Shown here: in pieces, positions 23,507 to 38,059 of the stretch
Numbering within the stretch: the first letter of the stretch is position 1
Layout: every line of letters begins with the position of its first letter
Source: Gordionus sp. m RMFG-2023
Taxonomy: Eukaryota > Nematomorpha > Gordioida > Chordodea > Parachordodidae
Direction of reading: 5' to 3'
Assembly (NCBI RefSeq): GCF_954871325.1
Contig: NC_088779.1
Coordinates: 10,604,846 to 10,668,845 of the forward strand
DNA length: 64,000 nucleotides
The notes under the pieces: model-generated
The model's database searches: none
What the model saw: only the letters and a program-made list of their open reading frames with translations
What the model was told of the DNA's origin: nothing
Made by a program: the position numbers and the translations under genes

Positions 23507-26056
23507 GTTTTAATAATCCTATTCCTATGCTAATAATTTAAAAGGTATTTTTAAAAAATGATTTAAACTGTTTGTGTTTCACCATCTTATTATGATTTAT
23601 CATTAAGATTAATTAATTATTTTTTTGAATTTATTGGTTGATAAATAATATTTGAAGTCGACATTTATAATCAAAAATAAAATAAATAAACATAAGATAT
23701 ATTTTAAAAAAAAAATTAATTATAGAATTCGATTTAATTATTCTTTGTTTTTTAGGGGCATCTAGAAATGACGTTATTATAAGTTAGATCTAAAAAAAAC
23801 AAAATTTGTCCTCTTCCCATAATTTCAGGATACATGATGTCTTCTATCTGCAAAGTTTAGCTTGTGACTATCCCCCCAACGAGGGCTGGGGTCTTATGTT
23901 ACACCTCTGGATAGATTCAAATTAGGGTTAAAGTTAAGTTATACTAATATTATATAGTATATCTTAATCATGAATTTTGATAAATTTGTAAAAATAGTTC
24001 AGGGTTTGAGTTACCATCAAAGCCAAATTTGATATCTTTATATTATATATAATTTCACACATTAATAACAATTCAATTAATACTTATTTTTTAAAAAATA
24101 ATTAATTCAAAATTTATCGTCTTAGTATCACAAAAAGAATTTTTAAACGTCATTAAATATTTTATTATAATTCTAAAAAAATAACACAAACTAACTTTTT
24201 TTCGAACAATTTTCTCCAGGAATAAATTATTATTTAATAAACGACATTAATAAGACACTTAATTTATTGATTTCTCCTTTTTATTAATTCCTTAAATAAT
24301 TTATGAATTAATTTATAATAAAATATTATCTTTAGAGGCCTAAAATTTTAAACTAAAAAAAAATACATGCTAAATCTGAATTATATAAAATTTAAAAATT
24401 TTTGGCTGGTGCATCCCTTCCCTTTATTCCTTGATTTACTATCCCGACCCTATAGATGGGAAAAAGACATCTATCTTGTATTTTTCATTTGTTAAATGCT
24501 ATGGGAAATCTTTAATTACGACAAAACAAATATTATAAATTATAATATTATTATATATTGTGTGTGTATTTAATATTTTGATTAATTCAAAAAGAATCCA
24601 ATTAAATTTTAATTTAGCAAGGAATAGCTTATCATTTTAATTTCTGTAGGGAAAAAGATGAAAAAAATATATAAATAATAATATAAATTTGTATCTTTTA
24701 AAAAGAACACAATTTGGCATAAATTTTTTTTTTGTTTATGTCAACATGAATTTCTTCTTCTACGATGATAAATGATTTATTCATATAATAATATATTTAT
24801 CACTAAATTTTTCAATATTATGTTAATGTCCTCCTTTTACAACCATTTTTGGCAGCAATTTATCTGACAATGGGATATTTAATATTTATGATAGTTAGGT
24901 ATTATACCACCATTCACCAACAAAATAAAATTATTATAAATTTTAGCCTCATTGATTGTTATTGTTGTTAGAGAGGCCATATAAAAAATAAATAAATAAA
25001 GCGAAATAAAGAATGATCATATTAAAATTAATAATTTCTTTAAAAAAATTTGTAAATATAAATAATATGTTATAACATCCGGCTTGCAGCACGATTATGA
25101 AGTGGAGGTCACAAAATTAATGTTAAGAATGTCCTTCAAAATTTTCATAATTAAAGAATGATTATCGCTCACATTTGGTAATAATAAAAGAAGTGTATAT
25201 CTTATCTCTTTATTTAGGGGAAATAATAATTGTCAAAGCCTTTTATATTCTTTAAAAGATAATATTAATAAGTATGAATTTTAAACCAAAAATTTTCTAA
25301 TGCTGAGATGGTCTTTTTATAATTCAATCTGAAAATAACTTATAGCACTTATTAACTTATCAAATTATTTTGTGTTAAAAAAAAGAGAATTTTCTCATCC
25401 CAGTTGATAAGTTTTTAAATCGAAACCTATATTTATTTAGATAACCGTTTTACAAACTTAAAACTATCACCTTAGAGAAACGATATGAAAAAAAACTTTC
25501 TGAGTTCAAGACGATGCCTAAAAATTGAATAATTTAATAGAAGGTCATTGAACCTCAGATCTTAAAATCTGTATTTTTTAAAAAAAAACGATAATAAAGA
25601 TAAAGATAGAAAACAAAGTTAAGAATTTTTAAAGAAAAATAAGAAAGAATAGAATAGAATAAAAATGGAAAGGAATAAATCGTTTTTTCTACTAGGTTCC
25701 TTCCTTTAATTCCCGTATATCCTATTCAGATTTGATTCTCATTTTTTTAAAAAAAATTTACTATGAATGACTAGTAAGGTAAAAAAATAATTTGTAGGCT
25801 CCTTAGATTTTTTTATATAAAAATATTTTTACAAATAAGACCCGAGATTAAATTTTGGCCAATCACAGATTTTTATTTTTGATCATTTTTTTGATAGCTC
25901 AAGGAATTCTTAAAATTTACTTATTTTGAATAATTTTGGCTGTATTTTGCGATTTTTTTTAAATGGAAATTGAAGATACATATGAATCTAATAAAGCGCT
26001 ATATTATATAATTTTCTAAGATTATATTACCAATTAATTAGTATAATTCTCAATTT

Positions 26057-26170
26057 ATTTTTTAGAAGTCGGCCCAGACAAAATTTTAATTTTTAGGCCC
26101 CATCCCGGATTTTTAAAATTTACATTTGGCCCATTCCCGAGCATGTCCGAGATCAGGCATGTAGATCTTT
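26057..26170. repeat. GGCCCG-phrase MITE fragment
   Basis: An isolated G+C-rich patch: TCGGCCCAGACA, TTAGGCCCCATCCCGG, TTGGCCCATTCCCGAG, ending GAGATCAGGCATGTAGATC, which resembles the family terminus (TAGTGATCTGCAT) in reverse. Truncated; no duplication seen. Confidence 0.4.
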
Positions 26171-26434
26171 TATATAAACATCTACTTCCTTAATTTTAGT
26201 TTAATAACTCCGAAATTATAATTATTATTAAATAATTTCTTTTTTTTTATAAGTGAAAAATTTTAAATAAACATATTCCCAAATGTATAGTAATTTTAAA
26301 AAATCTATAACTTTATGCAATCCAATTTATTTACGTTTTTTTTAAAATTTAAATCAAAGAGATGAGATAAACCACTTTAAGTGTGGAAATCAAATGTAAT
26401 AAAATATTTTATATTTAATATAGTAGAAAAAATA

Positions 26435-26753
26435 TAATGTTAAAAGCTACATTTAAAAAGTAATTAGCTAACGTTACATTCTTAGTAATTAGTAAGTTAC
26501 ATTGCAATTACTTTGTTATTTATTTATTAATATTTTTAATTTAGTTATTGTTATTATACAGAATAATTTTGCGATTTAAAATTTTAATCAAATTAATTTG
26601 AATGATTATGACAATATATAAACAGTAATTTTAAAAAGGTAAATCATCATATAAAAATAATGAATGAGATATATATATTTAATTTATAAAAGGTAACTAG
26701 TTACTTTTAAATATTTAATTTATAAAAGGTAACTAGTTACTTTAAAAATACTA
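26435..26753. mobile_element. GTAACTAGTTAC-phrase element, copy 3
   Basis: Starts TAATGTTAAAAGCTAC with AAAAAGTAATTAGC, GTTACATT and AGTAATTAGTAAGTTAC phrases. It ends with two GTAACTAGTTAC palindromes 40 bp apart and a final TACTA. It resembles the other two copies in phrase, orientation and terminus. Confidence 0.55.
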
Positions 26754-29700
26754 GTAAAAATGTTATTTATTTTTTTTGGAATACTATGAGTTAGAAACAA
26801 AAACTTTATGCTTTAAATCCATCCATAGTCTCTAGAAAGATAAATTTATTGAAAAATTGTAGCTTAAACCTATAGTGACAGATGAATCAATGTTTCTGGA
26901 GAATAGAAACATTATGAAATAGCAATGGCATTTCTTTTCATAGGCCTTTAACTGATGAGAGAGGGAAAAGTGAGAGGATGTGCTGGCCTAAGGAAATTTA
27001 TTAGAAAAATACATAAGTGATAATAATCCAATAAAAATTTGAAAATGAAAAAATATATTAATTATCAGGTAATTTGGAGCATGAAAATCTAATAATTTAT
27101 AATAAAGTATTGTATAAAATTATTTGTCAGTCTTGTCCAAATCATCAATAATATGTAATTTTTCTTAAAGATCCTAAAATTTGCATAAATTAAAAAATAT
27201 TTCATTTTTCAATGTTACTAAAAGAAAATTAAAATTTATTACACATTAGGGACACATTCGAGCTACTATTTATTTCGTCAAAATAATAGATAAATAATTT
27301 CACCCCAATATAAATTTGGTTAAATTATCAATAAATTTTAATTTAAAACATTTTTAGTGTTTTAATTGAATGATTATATAATATCATAATTTTTAATCAT
27401 TTCTATTATATGTTACAATCGAGTCAAATTACTGCATTATAGTTTTTATCACATAAAGTATTAAATCAAACCCAGTGTTCTCTTTCAATCTAATTAGTAA
27501 TGAAAAATGATATTATGAATTTGAAAAAAAAACACTATATTACGTTGAAATAGGATATATTCTGTAATGTGAAGAAAAAATGAATAAAAAGGGGAAAAAG
27601 TACGACAATAGGAGGGAAGGTTAAAAGTTTGGCATAAAATTTAAAATGTTTATATTTTTTAGCACTCCCAAAAAATATAAAAGCTTACGACTTCTATTTA
27701 AATGAACATTTATACTTGAATCATTTTTTTAACATTATATGGGTATAAAAAACAATATAAATTTGAACAAAAGTATGACAACAAAATGGTCATAAAAAAG
27801 ATTTCTATAAAGTTTTATTCAATGAAAACCTTAAGATTTCATCGGTAATTAAAAATAAAATTACCTCTATCTAATCTACCCAAATAAATGAAATATTTTC
27901 ATAAATATTAACTATCACTTAGACAAAATTATATTCGCCCAACCATTAAAATAAAAAATATTTATTTTGCTTTTTATTTTTTACCTTTAAGTTCGAATCA
28001 GAGCATTATTTTGAAATTTTTTTGTTTTTTACAAAATGATAAAAAATATAATAAAAACATTGTTTAAAAAAATAATAATAAATATATAAAATATAAATTT
28101 TGGACTGCTATTTAAAGCAAAAAAAAATATATAAAAATCAATTGAGTGTTTTTTTTTAAAAAAAATTTAATTTTAATTAATTAAATGTAAAATTATTAAT
28201 ATTTAAATTTATTAAGCATTTCATTTTAATTTTGGAACTAAAAAAAATTATATATTGATTAAACAATGGGAAATGAAATGTGGTCCTTTACCTATTAGTT
28301 CCTTATTTCTTTTATTTTAACCTAATCTGGCTCTTAAGTTAGATGATTATGATTTATATTCTTCAAAAATAGTAATTTTATCCATTTTAGATCATTACCG
28401 ATTTTAATTTTTTGCAAATTAAACTAGGGAAATTGGACTGTTTTTTTAGGTGAAAAAAATTGTAGCTACAAAGAATTCTTTCTAATAAATTTAATAGAAA
28501 GCAATTATATTAATTGCATTTATTTTGTTAAATTGTGAAATTTATAAATATTTATCCATAATAAAACCGAAATTATATCAAAATCAATATATAAAAATTG
28601 GCTATATAATTTTAATTGTGTGAATCCTGTTCTAATTAAAGAGAATTCAATTTTTTTTTTGAAATTTATAAAACACTAAAAATAAAGACATTTTATAATT
28701 AAAATGCATACCAAGGTATATTTGTAATATAAATTATAAATCAGGCCACATAAAAATCTCGGTAATATTATTTTCCTAGATTTTAAATTAAATAATCTCA
28801 GGAGACCTACTAAATTAGTTTTATTGCTTATCGCTATGCTCATATTACACAAACATAACTTCTCTTATCAATATTATTATTAATAATAAATTTTTAAGCA
28901 TCGTCATAAAATTTTATAAAAACTCTTTTTTTTAAAGAAAAATTTAAATAGGTTTTTCAAGCCTCCCGAGCCCGACATATTTATAAGCCATTCTTGAGAT
29001 CAAATTATGCCAGATAGTTTAGTATATTTATATATATAATGAAATGACAAACTATCTTAATCCAAATTTATTGTATTTCTGTATATATCTTTTTTAACTA
29101 ATCCAAAAAGTTAATTAATTTCAATTTTTTTTTAAATATTCTATTCGGAACGTGAGAAAAGTTTTGTTTTTAAATTCATAAATTTAAATTTATTGAAGCA
29201 TGATATGTTATGATGAATTAATAGTTTTAATTTTTTAAAAAAAAAAATTTTTCACTTTTTTTTTATAAAACAATGATGATAACTTTTATTAAAAGAATTA
29301 ACCTTTTTTTATATCAATTCAATTATATATATTTTTTTAGAATTTCTTTGTGGAAAATCTGAAATATAAAACCTAGGGAAACACTCGATGCAATATTAAT
29401 CTAACCTTACCCATTTCATGTAGATTTATCTAATCTCACATTTCATCCTTTATTAGTCTCTACTAACAAACTGAAATCAAGAAAATATTTAAAAATATTT
29501 ATTCATGAAATCTAACCCTAGCCAACAATTTCATTTATATTAACCCTATTCCACAATACTTTTATTAACTTATGTTTATAGTTCATGTGAAATAAGGCTA
29601 AAAAAATATTATACTAACCCTAATAGCACAATCAATCCATATTCAAGGAAAAGATTATTAAATTTAATGAATATTACTATCTTATTATTGCCATCTTTTA

Positions 29701-31150
29701 GAGATTCATTGTGTAATCAATCTCAAGCCTTAGTCTCTATATGATATCTGTTTAATCATGATTATATCGTAGAGCATATAGGGCCATTAAGCATACATTT
29801 AATTTTACTTGATTGAGAACTAATTTCCTAATGTCAATTTAAATTAAGAAAAAAATATGGTATATTAATAAATTATAATCCATCACCCACTCTCATAAGA
29901 TCTGCTTCCTAGTTAGAAAAGATTATATAAACATTAAATTTTGAATAAAGTTTTTAAGAAGATTGATAGCCTGCAATTTTAGTATACTCTTAATTCTAGG
30001 GTCATCGATTCAAAGGGTCCCAAAACAACATTATTAGCATGTAAGAAAACTTTAAATCATCTAGCTACCTAACTTATAGATTTAGCTAAAATTAAATATT
30101 CAATAAAGCATACTAAATATTTGATTTTACATTTAATTCTTTTATTTGAGACCAGGTTTTTACCTTTTAAATCAAGAGGGGCTTATCATCTCATAGAAAT
30201 ATAGAAATAATGCTTCCATTTTTTTCTAGTACTTCCTACCCCCAATGTACAAAAATCCTTTAATTAGATCTTAATTTATTATATATTAAATAGAGAATAT
30301 TTATCCCGATTATAGCCACTGCCTAGCTTAACATAAAGCAAATGAATATGACCAGTATTTGCGCTTTCTTAAAATATATCAATATGAGGCGAAGAAGAAT
30401 CGAAATAGATCTAGATTGGTCTTGCGATATCTCCTTGCCTATTTTGTGCACGAGTTACTCTTCTGTAAGGTAAGACACTTTCTTGTTCCAACTCTGTAGG
30501 TTGGGTCTAGAGATATAGAATAATCAATATAATAAATAGCCAAAATTTTAGATAAAGCTGGATTCCCAATTCAGGTGGAATCAACTGATCTATCACTTAA
30601 AAATGGCATAGCCTAATGCGGTCTTTATCATGATTTAAGAGGAAAGCCATTCATGTGAGCTTACCAATGTACATATCTGGATTCCCTTCAATATTATATT
30701 TCGATCTTTTCTATATAACTCATGCTATTTAGTTTAATAAATATACAAAATTTAATATATATATTGATAACCACCCCCCCCTTATATCTAAGCACCAATC
30801 AATCTGAACAGGTTACTTTCGGGTGAATATACAACAATAAACGCATTTAAAATATAAACTAATAATATTATTGCTGTGTCCTGAAAAATAAATTTAATAG
30901 TATCAATAAAAATACTAATCACAACATTTACAGTTTTACTTATGTCAAAATTAACTTGTTTAATTTTTTTTGTGAATTTAATATATTATTTAGTATCTTA
31001 GTTAGACAGCACTTAAAATACGAAGAAATAAATATATTGTAATTTATTTTTAAATAGTATTGACCAAAATCAATATTATTAGCTTTAAATTAAAAAAAAA
31101 TATGTATGAATTTTAATGCCTATAGGGACCTATTAAAGTTTACAAAAAAT

Positions 31151-31280
31151 CAGTAATCTGGGAGGCCCTGCCTGATTGTTTATGTATTAATTGTCCAGCC
31201 TGGCCCATTATAAAAAAAATTAAATTTTCCCGACCCGCGGGCCAGGCTAGGATATGCGGGCTGGAATTTGCAGATCTCTA
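31151..31280. mobile_element. GGCCCG-phrase MITE, short internal deletion copy
   Basis: Left CAGTAATCTGGGAGGCCC and right TTTGCAGATCTCTA are recognisable family ends only 130 bp apart. Between them are GGCCCATTATAAAAA and CCGACCCGCGGGCC phrases. No matching flanks found. Confidence 0.5.
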
Positions 31281-32312
31281 ATTAATATTAGGAGGAAACA
31301 TAAAATCAATAATACATTTCCTCTCCCAAGTTATCATATATTCTTAATAGTTAAATTTTTATTTTCTTTCAATGATATAATTAAATAAATGATTGTTTAA
31401 TTAATTTTTTACTTTTTGATTTACCTTAATTTCACTTCTGGGAGCTCTTTCTGGTTATTTTTCAGATTAATATTTCTATTAAAAAACAATATTAAATTGA
31501 AGAAATAATGAAAATTATTATTAACTTTTTAAAACAGTAAGTGTGCATATTATTACAAAATAATTTTGATAAAATGATTATTTATAACACGGCTATACAA
31601 TTTTTTTTTATATAAAGGATTTGTATTATCTTGTAGAATTTTCAGAGTGGTTGGTTAAGATTAGTGAATTTATGAGCTAGAGTGGTTCCATTATTTGCAA
31701 CAAAAATATTTTTTTAAAAACCAATTACATTTTATCTATAATATAAAGTCATTTTGATAAATAATAAACTTAAAAATGGATTATTTGAAATTATTATATT
31801 TCAAAAACTAACTTTTATAATATCATTCATGTTTAAAAACTATTTATCCCCATATAATAACAAATTATATCAAACTATACTTTATACTATGAATATACTG
31901 CTATATGTTTTATATATAATTGAGATTTTTATATTTTTTGATAAAATATTGTATATATACTATTAATATTTATTTCGGTTTAGTATGCCATCAGTGTTTT
32001 TTTAACATTATTTTTTTTATTAAAACTATCCTATTTTTTAAGTTAAATATTAATAATACATAAAATAAATATATAAAAATTTGAAAAAGTAAAGTCATCA
32101 TGATTAATATCCCCTTTCCCTTAATTTTGATAATGTAAACTATACCCTTAAAATTTGTATAAACTATGTATCAATCTGTTAATAAAAAATATTAAATGTT
32201 AAAAATAACAAATATCGAATGATAAGGTTTTAATTTGCAACACATATCCATAAAATTAAAATCGAATAGTTGTAAATCTAGTATAATTTTTATATTTTGA
32301 ATTAATTTTATT

Positions 32313-32503
32313 TAGCAACACTAATTAAAACAGATGACCCACTATTTTATGGCAAAAAAATATTAAATACGCCTGGTGATTTTGCTCATAAATAGCAGAA
32401 AGATTTGGACATCTATTAACGATATTTTGAGGCTTGCTTAGTATTATTTTGGCCAAATCTTAAATTAAAATTGGAGAAATCAAGTCGTTTAACAGCAACT
32501 CTA
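32313..32503. mobile_element. Hairpin hAT MITE, copy 5
   Basis: The right end TTTAACAGCAACTCTA matches the family terminus; the left end is worn. The interior keeps GATTTTGCTCATAAATAGCAG, the TTGGACATCTATTAACGAT block and GAGGCTTGCTTAGTATTATT. Limits approximate. Confidence 0.62.
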
Positions 32504-35500
32504 AGGTCCTTTTAATCATTTATTCATTTATTTGTATGGGATCTAAAGATGCATTTTAAAAACTATGAATTATATAATTTCTTAGAAAATATCCAAGATA
32601 TTGCCCACTTATTGCATATTACTTAAATGAACTTTCCTCGTGGTATCGAAAATCGAACCATATTCACGTTCTATAAGATTATTGCATGTTCTCTTTAAAA
32701 GAACGAATTCTCTTTTGAGATATCTAAAAATATGTCTCGAGTATATATTTTTTTATTTTACCTAAATATATATTCTCTTTGAAAAAAAAATAAATTGAAT
32801 AAACTCTTAATATTTCTAGTTCTCTCATTCCTTGATGTATTTGTTTAAAAATTAAATTGAAGTTATTGATATGTTAAAAACCATCGTTGAAATAAATTGT
32901 TAACAGAAAGAAAAAATTAAAATTTTATTCAATATTCCAAACAAATATTAAAAATGTAAAATTTAGGAAGATACAATGATGGCGTGTTGATAATTATGTA
33001 TCAATACACGTTGCATTATTTTTTTAAATATTTAGTAAGAACATCTACAATAATTATAAAATTTATTTAAAAATTAAAAATAGAGTTGGTGTAACTTAGA
33101 ATAATCTATAGAATATTTGCAGTTATTGAATGCTCAATTTTGTCACCTAATCTTTCATTACAAATAAAATTAGTTGTATTTTCACAAAAAATTTTTTATA
33201 GCACGTTCTCTTTTCATACATCATAAAAAGCCAACATAGAAAGAATACTTTTCTTAGTCGCAATTTTATTAAAACTAAAAAATTTTTAATCGCCTCATAC
33301 ATAAATTTCTATATATTTTTTTCAAAAATATACCAAATAAATTACGAATAAAAATAAAGTGAAAATATGAAATATATTTTTATAAGTCACAATAATAAAT
33401 TCTGTTTATTTGTTTTATTATTTAATAATTATTGATAAAAAGATTTCCATTACAGACCTAATAGATTTACTTAGGGAAAGGATGTTTCATTATAAAAAAA
33501 ATTTGAATTGCCAAGGTTATAAAAAAATTAAGCCGAATATTTAAAATAAATTAAGCTATCCTTAAAAATTAAACAAAAATAAATATATTTGTAAAATTCC
33601 CAAAATGGACCAGGGAAAATTTCCCGGGAAAAGGAAAAAATTATGCACTTAGGAAAAACAATAATTTTGTAAATTTAGCTTGAAAATCTTTAAATTTGCA
33701 ATATAAATATCACTTGTGGAATAATAATAAAATTGGCATTTAATGATATATAACATCAAAATCTTTATCAATTATGGACTCTTATTTTGACTCCTGCCTA
33801 ATATAACTACATTCTATTTTTATGATTGGACATTTTATATATAAGGATTCAAGGTATTTTCTTTTCAAATAATTTTAAAAAGGTGGTAGTAAAACTTTAT
33901 ATTTTAATGGCCTTTAATTTATAATTTTATATTATCTGTTTTTATATTGTTTTGCGGCTCACTGCTAAAAGGTATCCGATTATTTTCCCATAACTCTTAT
34001 AGAATAAAAAAACAATGTTTAAATATTTTGGTAAATTCCTTACATCTATATTTTTAAGCCTTTCAATCTTTTATAGATAATGTAACCTCGTTCTCCTATT
34101 AATATATTTCAATAAAGATTTATTATTATCATATTAATAATTAGTATGAATTCTATACTACGAAATTGTCTAAAACATTATTAGAAGCAACTCCATTACA
34201 TCAGAAGATTAGCCCTAGTCGTAGATATTTATCACAGTCTTTAGAGTAAAATGTTGTATCTCTCTCTTTATCTAGATACACATTTATAAAGCGTATATTA
34301 TCAGGATACTATTCTAGAGTTAACTGTATCTTTTTATAACTTCCAAAATATATTTTGAAATAATTTTATCTTATGTTTTTTTATATTATAAATAATAATA
34401 ATATTTGATTAATATGTCCGAGTTTATTTCATTACAAAAACAAACCAGACAAACTTTATGCGATGAATCATGACAAAATTGTAGATTTTATATTATAATT
34501 TATTTCATTTATATTAATTTAAAAAATATGTATCTTTTAGATTAAATCTCTGAAAAAGGTGTGACTAAAAAAAATTCAAGTAATATTTTGTTTAAATGTA
34601 TAATCGAAATTTTCCGATTCAACTGTATCTATACATGGGTCATTAAGCCCTGCGACTAAATTTATTTATTTTTTAAAATATTTTTTTTATAGATATGGAT
34701 GGTATGTGTTTAAATTTTTATAATCAAAAATTTATCCTATTCTAAATTTTTTCCATATTGAAATTGAAAATAAAAAAATAAAAAAACAAAAAATTATAAC
34801 TATAATAATAATAATATAAGTGAGAAACATTTTTGTGGCCACCCCTTTTAATATATGAAAACAAAAAACATTTGAAGCTAAACTATTTTTCAGAGAATTT
34901 CTTATTTTTTAAACTCCCATCTCTATCTTATGAGCAATTAGGATCCTATTAAGATAATGGAGCCCCCCATTCCCCAACTTCTTTTAACCTCTACTCACTT
35001 TATTTGAATTAAGCACTTCTACCATGAGGAGATCCTCAGGTGAAGTATTTCCATGATTAAAATAAAGGAATAGGAGTGTAAAATGTAAAGAGAGCATATA
35101 AAGTATGATAATTTCTGTTTTGTTTTTAATTTCTTTTTTTTGGCCAATTTGGATTTGAATTTCTAGCTTTTTTCTAGCTGCTTGCATGATTTAATTATTC
35201 CTAAACTAAATAATGCAAAAAATTAAATATTAAACAAAAGACGAAGATATCTGAAATTTTCTCGAAAGAATGTTTTTTTATCCTCTGCATCTAAAATTAT
35301 ATAATTACTTAGATTAGAGAATTATGAACTTTTAATTAAATTAAATATAAAATGTTTTTAAAAAAAAAATATATGACAATATAAAGGAAAAAGCCGCATG
35401 GCAACCTTTTGTATAGGATAGATGATATCATTACCAAAATAAAAATTAAAACTAGCCAATGAGTAAAATTATTGTCACTAATTCTTGTTTGAACAATATT

Positions 35501-38059
35501 GTATAAACATTATATAAATTTTAACTTTTTTTTAAAAATTATAATTGAAAAAATATATATGAATTTTTAGTTTCAATAGCTTCACTATTTTAATGAGTTA
35601 GAATTAACTTCAAAGTTTGAAAATTTTTGAAAAGAATTTTTTTTTGGAGATTGCTCGAGAATTAAATTTCCAACCCAGAAGGGTGTTTTGGGGGTTCATT
35701 AACCTTAAACTGAATTAAACCCGCCAAACAATTCCCGAATTTGAGCCTAAATTTTTTTATAAAAACAATTTCTAAGGATTTGAAGGTTGCCTAAATCTCT
35801 ATTGATTAAAAATTGAGACCAGTTAAAGGAATAGCAGAACCAAACATTGTATTTTACATCATTTTTGTTTTGCTTTATATTAATATCTCTTTACACTCAT
35901 CAAGCTAGACAAATACTATATAGATATTTGAGAAATAAATAATTTTTAGTTATAGGAGAAGAGATTTGGTAGTTCCACGCCATGTACAACCTATTCTTAA
36001 AGTCAACCATGCCAATGAGATCTAGAAATGAGTTCTGACATAAAATTTTATCTAATATATAAATTTATTTTTTCGAAATTAAGAATATCTTGATGTTAAA
36101 TCTCTTGGATTAAGTTTATAACCTTCGAATTCCAAAAATTCACTTAATATCTTAAAAAACTAAAGTTAAATATAAATAATTTATAGATAAGTAACACATA
36201 GTCCAATTATTGTTTAGAAACAAAATTTCCATAGTCGATTTTTCTCGATTAGGGTGTGGCAAAATTTTTACATTATATTTGAAATCAAGAAAATTTTTCA
36301 TAAATCGTAAATTTTAATTAAAAATTTTTAATTGTGCAAAAATATATTCCAATCCAAATTTGAATTCCCAAGACGACTGATAATACATTGTAAATAATGT
36401 TTAAGCTTTTTCTTACAAAACATGTGAAACTATATGATAGTATTAATTTAAAAAATCAATTCATTTTCTGGATATATATTGCTAACAGATTTACTAAGCT
36501 GGAGGTAAATAATCGTTTTAAAATGTTAAATAAAAAGTTCGATTAATAGAAAAAGTATAATTAATCTAAAATGGCCACCAAATATGAAATATGTTTGTTA
36601 ATTTAACCCTAAATCAAATATCGAATTTTGAAATGATACATAGTAAAGTTTAGGATGGTACTTTTAAAATGTTATCTTAAGTGATATACACTTTGAAGTT
36701 TAGAATGACATTCTTACAACGTAAAATGTCAATTAGTATTAGAAGGCAATTCATCAACAAAACTAAAGCGACTTTTAAAAAAATTGCCAATTCTGGATAA
36801 ACTTCTCTTCTACCCCCCCCCCCCCCAACTCTATTAAAAGATATTATAATTTCCGCTATAACCCATCACTTAAGTAAGGTATCCATTTACAATCACAACT
36901 TAATTTACTCAATGCTGGATCAAATTAAAATAAGGCTCATAATGCAATTATTCGATTTCTTGCTTTCGTGTTATTTTATGTTTTGTATATATTTATTTTA
37001 TGAATAAAATTTCAAACTACTAAATCGGTATGATATATATTATTTTATTAGTGATAACTTAGTATTAAGCTTCTTTAAAAAACCTTACCTTTAACATAAA
37101 AGATTTTCTAATTTTTTTAAATATTCTTTCAAATCGTAGATTTTTTTTGAGGTTTTGTTTCATTAATTTTTGGGAACAAAACATCCAGGCATGTAATGCC
37201 TTTGCCAAAATTTACGTAAAATGGGATGCCGATATCATCTCTATAAAAGATTGCAAAAATTATTGAAAATAATGAATATCTTGTTAACTACATTATATTA
37301 TAGATAGTAAATTTTTGATAGATCTTTGGCTACTTAATTTTATTGCATTTAAAAGGGAGAAATAACCCCTTAGCCTCTATTAATATTTTAAAAAAAGGTT
37401 GTATACAATATAGGAAATAAATGAATGTGTTATATTAATATTTACAATAATAAAAGAGTTAAAAATTATCTAAATTAATGAATGATTTGTAAAGATCACG
37501 TAATATATAATGTTAACAAGTCAAATTCTAGAAAAATAAAACAAAAATTTCAATCTAAACTATTGACATGGAGATATGTAATATAATTATTACAATTTTC
37601 GTACAATCAAATATAACCTTAATTTATCTTTATTTACACGATCCCTTCTCGCAATGTGCCTTTTACCCTTTTATATCCGCAGTCACTCACTATCATAAGA
37701 GGGGCGTAGTGTTTAAAAATTATAGATCTATAAAAATTACTAAATTTTTCATGTGTGAAATAATTTTGGAGTTGTTTTAATATTTATTAAGCTAGCATGA
37801 TATTTACTAAATAGGAAGAAACGCAAGACTTTAAAATAACGGGAATTTGCTAACTTCATAAAAAATTTGCCATGCCAATAATTAAGATGACAAAAAAATA
37901 AGAAAAATTAGGAACTATATTGAAATTCATATTTATAAAAACACATATTCTTACCTGTTTTCCCGGACCAATACCTGAATATCAGCAACTTGGCAACTTT
38001 GCTATATAACTTCTTCCTTTTCATGGGATATAGTCTTCACCTACCTACATCCATTCTCG

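Larger units (their letters stand above)
16451..38059. other. Long gene-free interval
   Basis: About 21.6 kb in which I recognise no host exon. It holds hairpin MITEs (18194, 20309, 21790, 32313), GTAACTAGTTAC-phrase elements (20090, 22889, 26435), GGCCCG-phrase fragments (26057, 31151) and homopolymer C tracts (30774-30781, 36813-36826). The rest is A+T-rich DNA. Short frames such as those at 31754, 34984 and 37568 have no recognisable motifs and look random. Confidence 0.6.

Noticed and set aside
30300-30720. Moderately G+C-richer patch with partly open frames
   Set aside because: Frames are broken and nothing matched a family I could name; left as unannotated.
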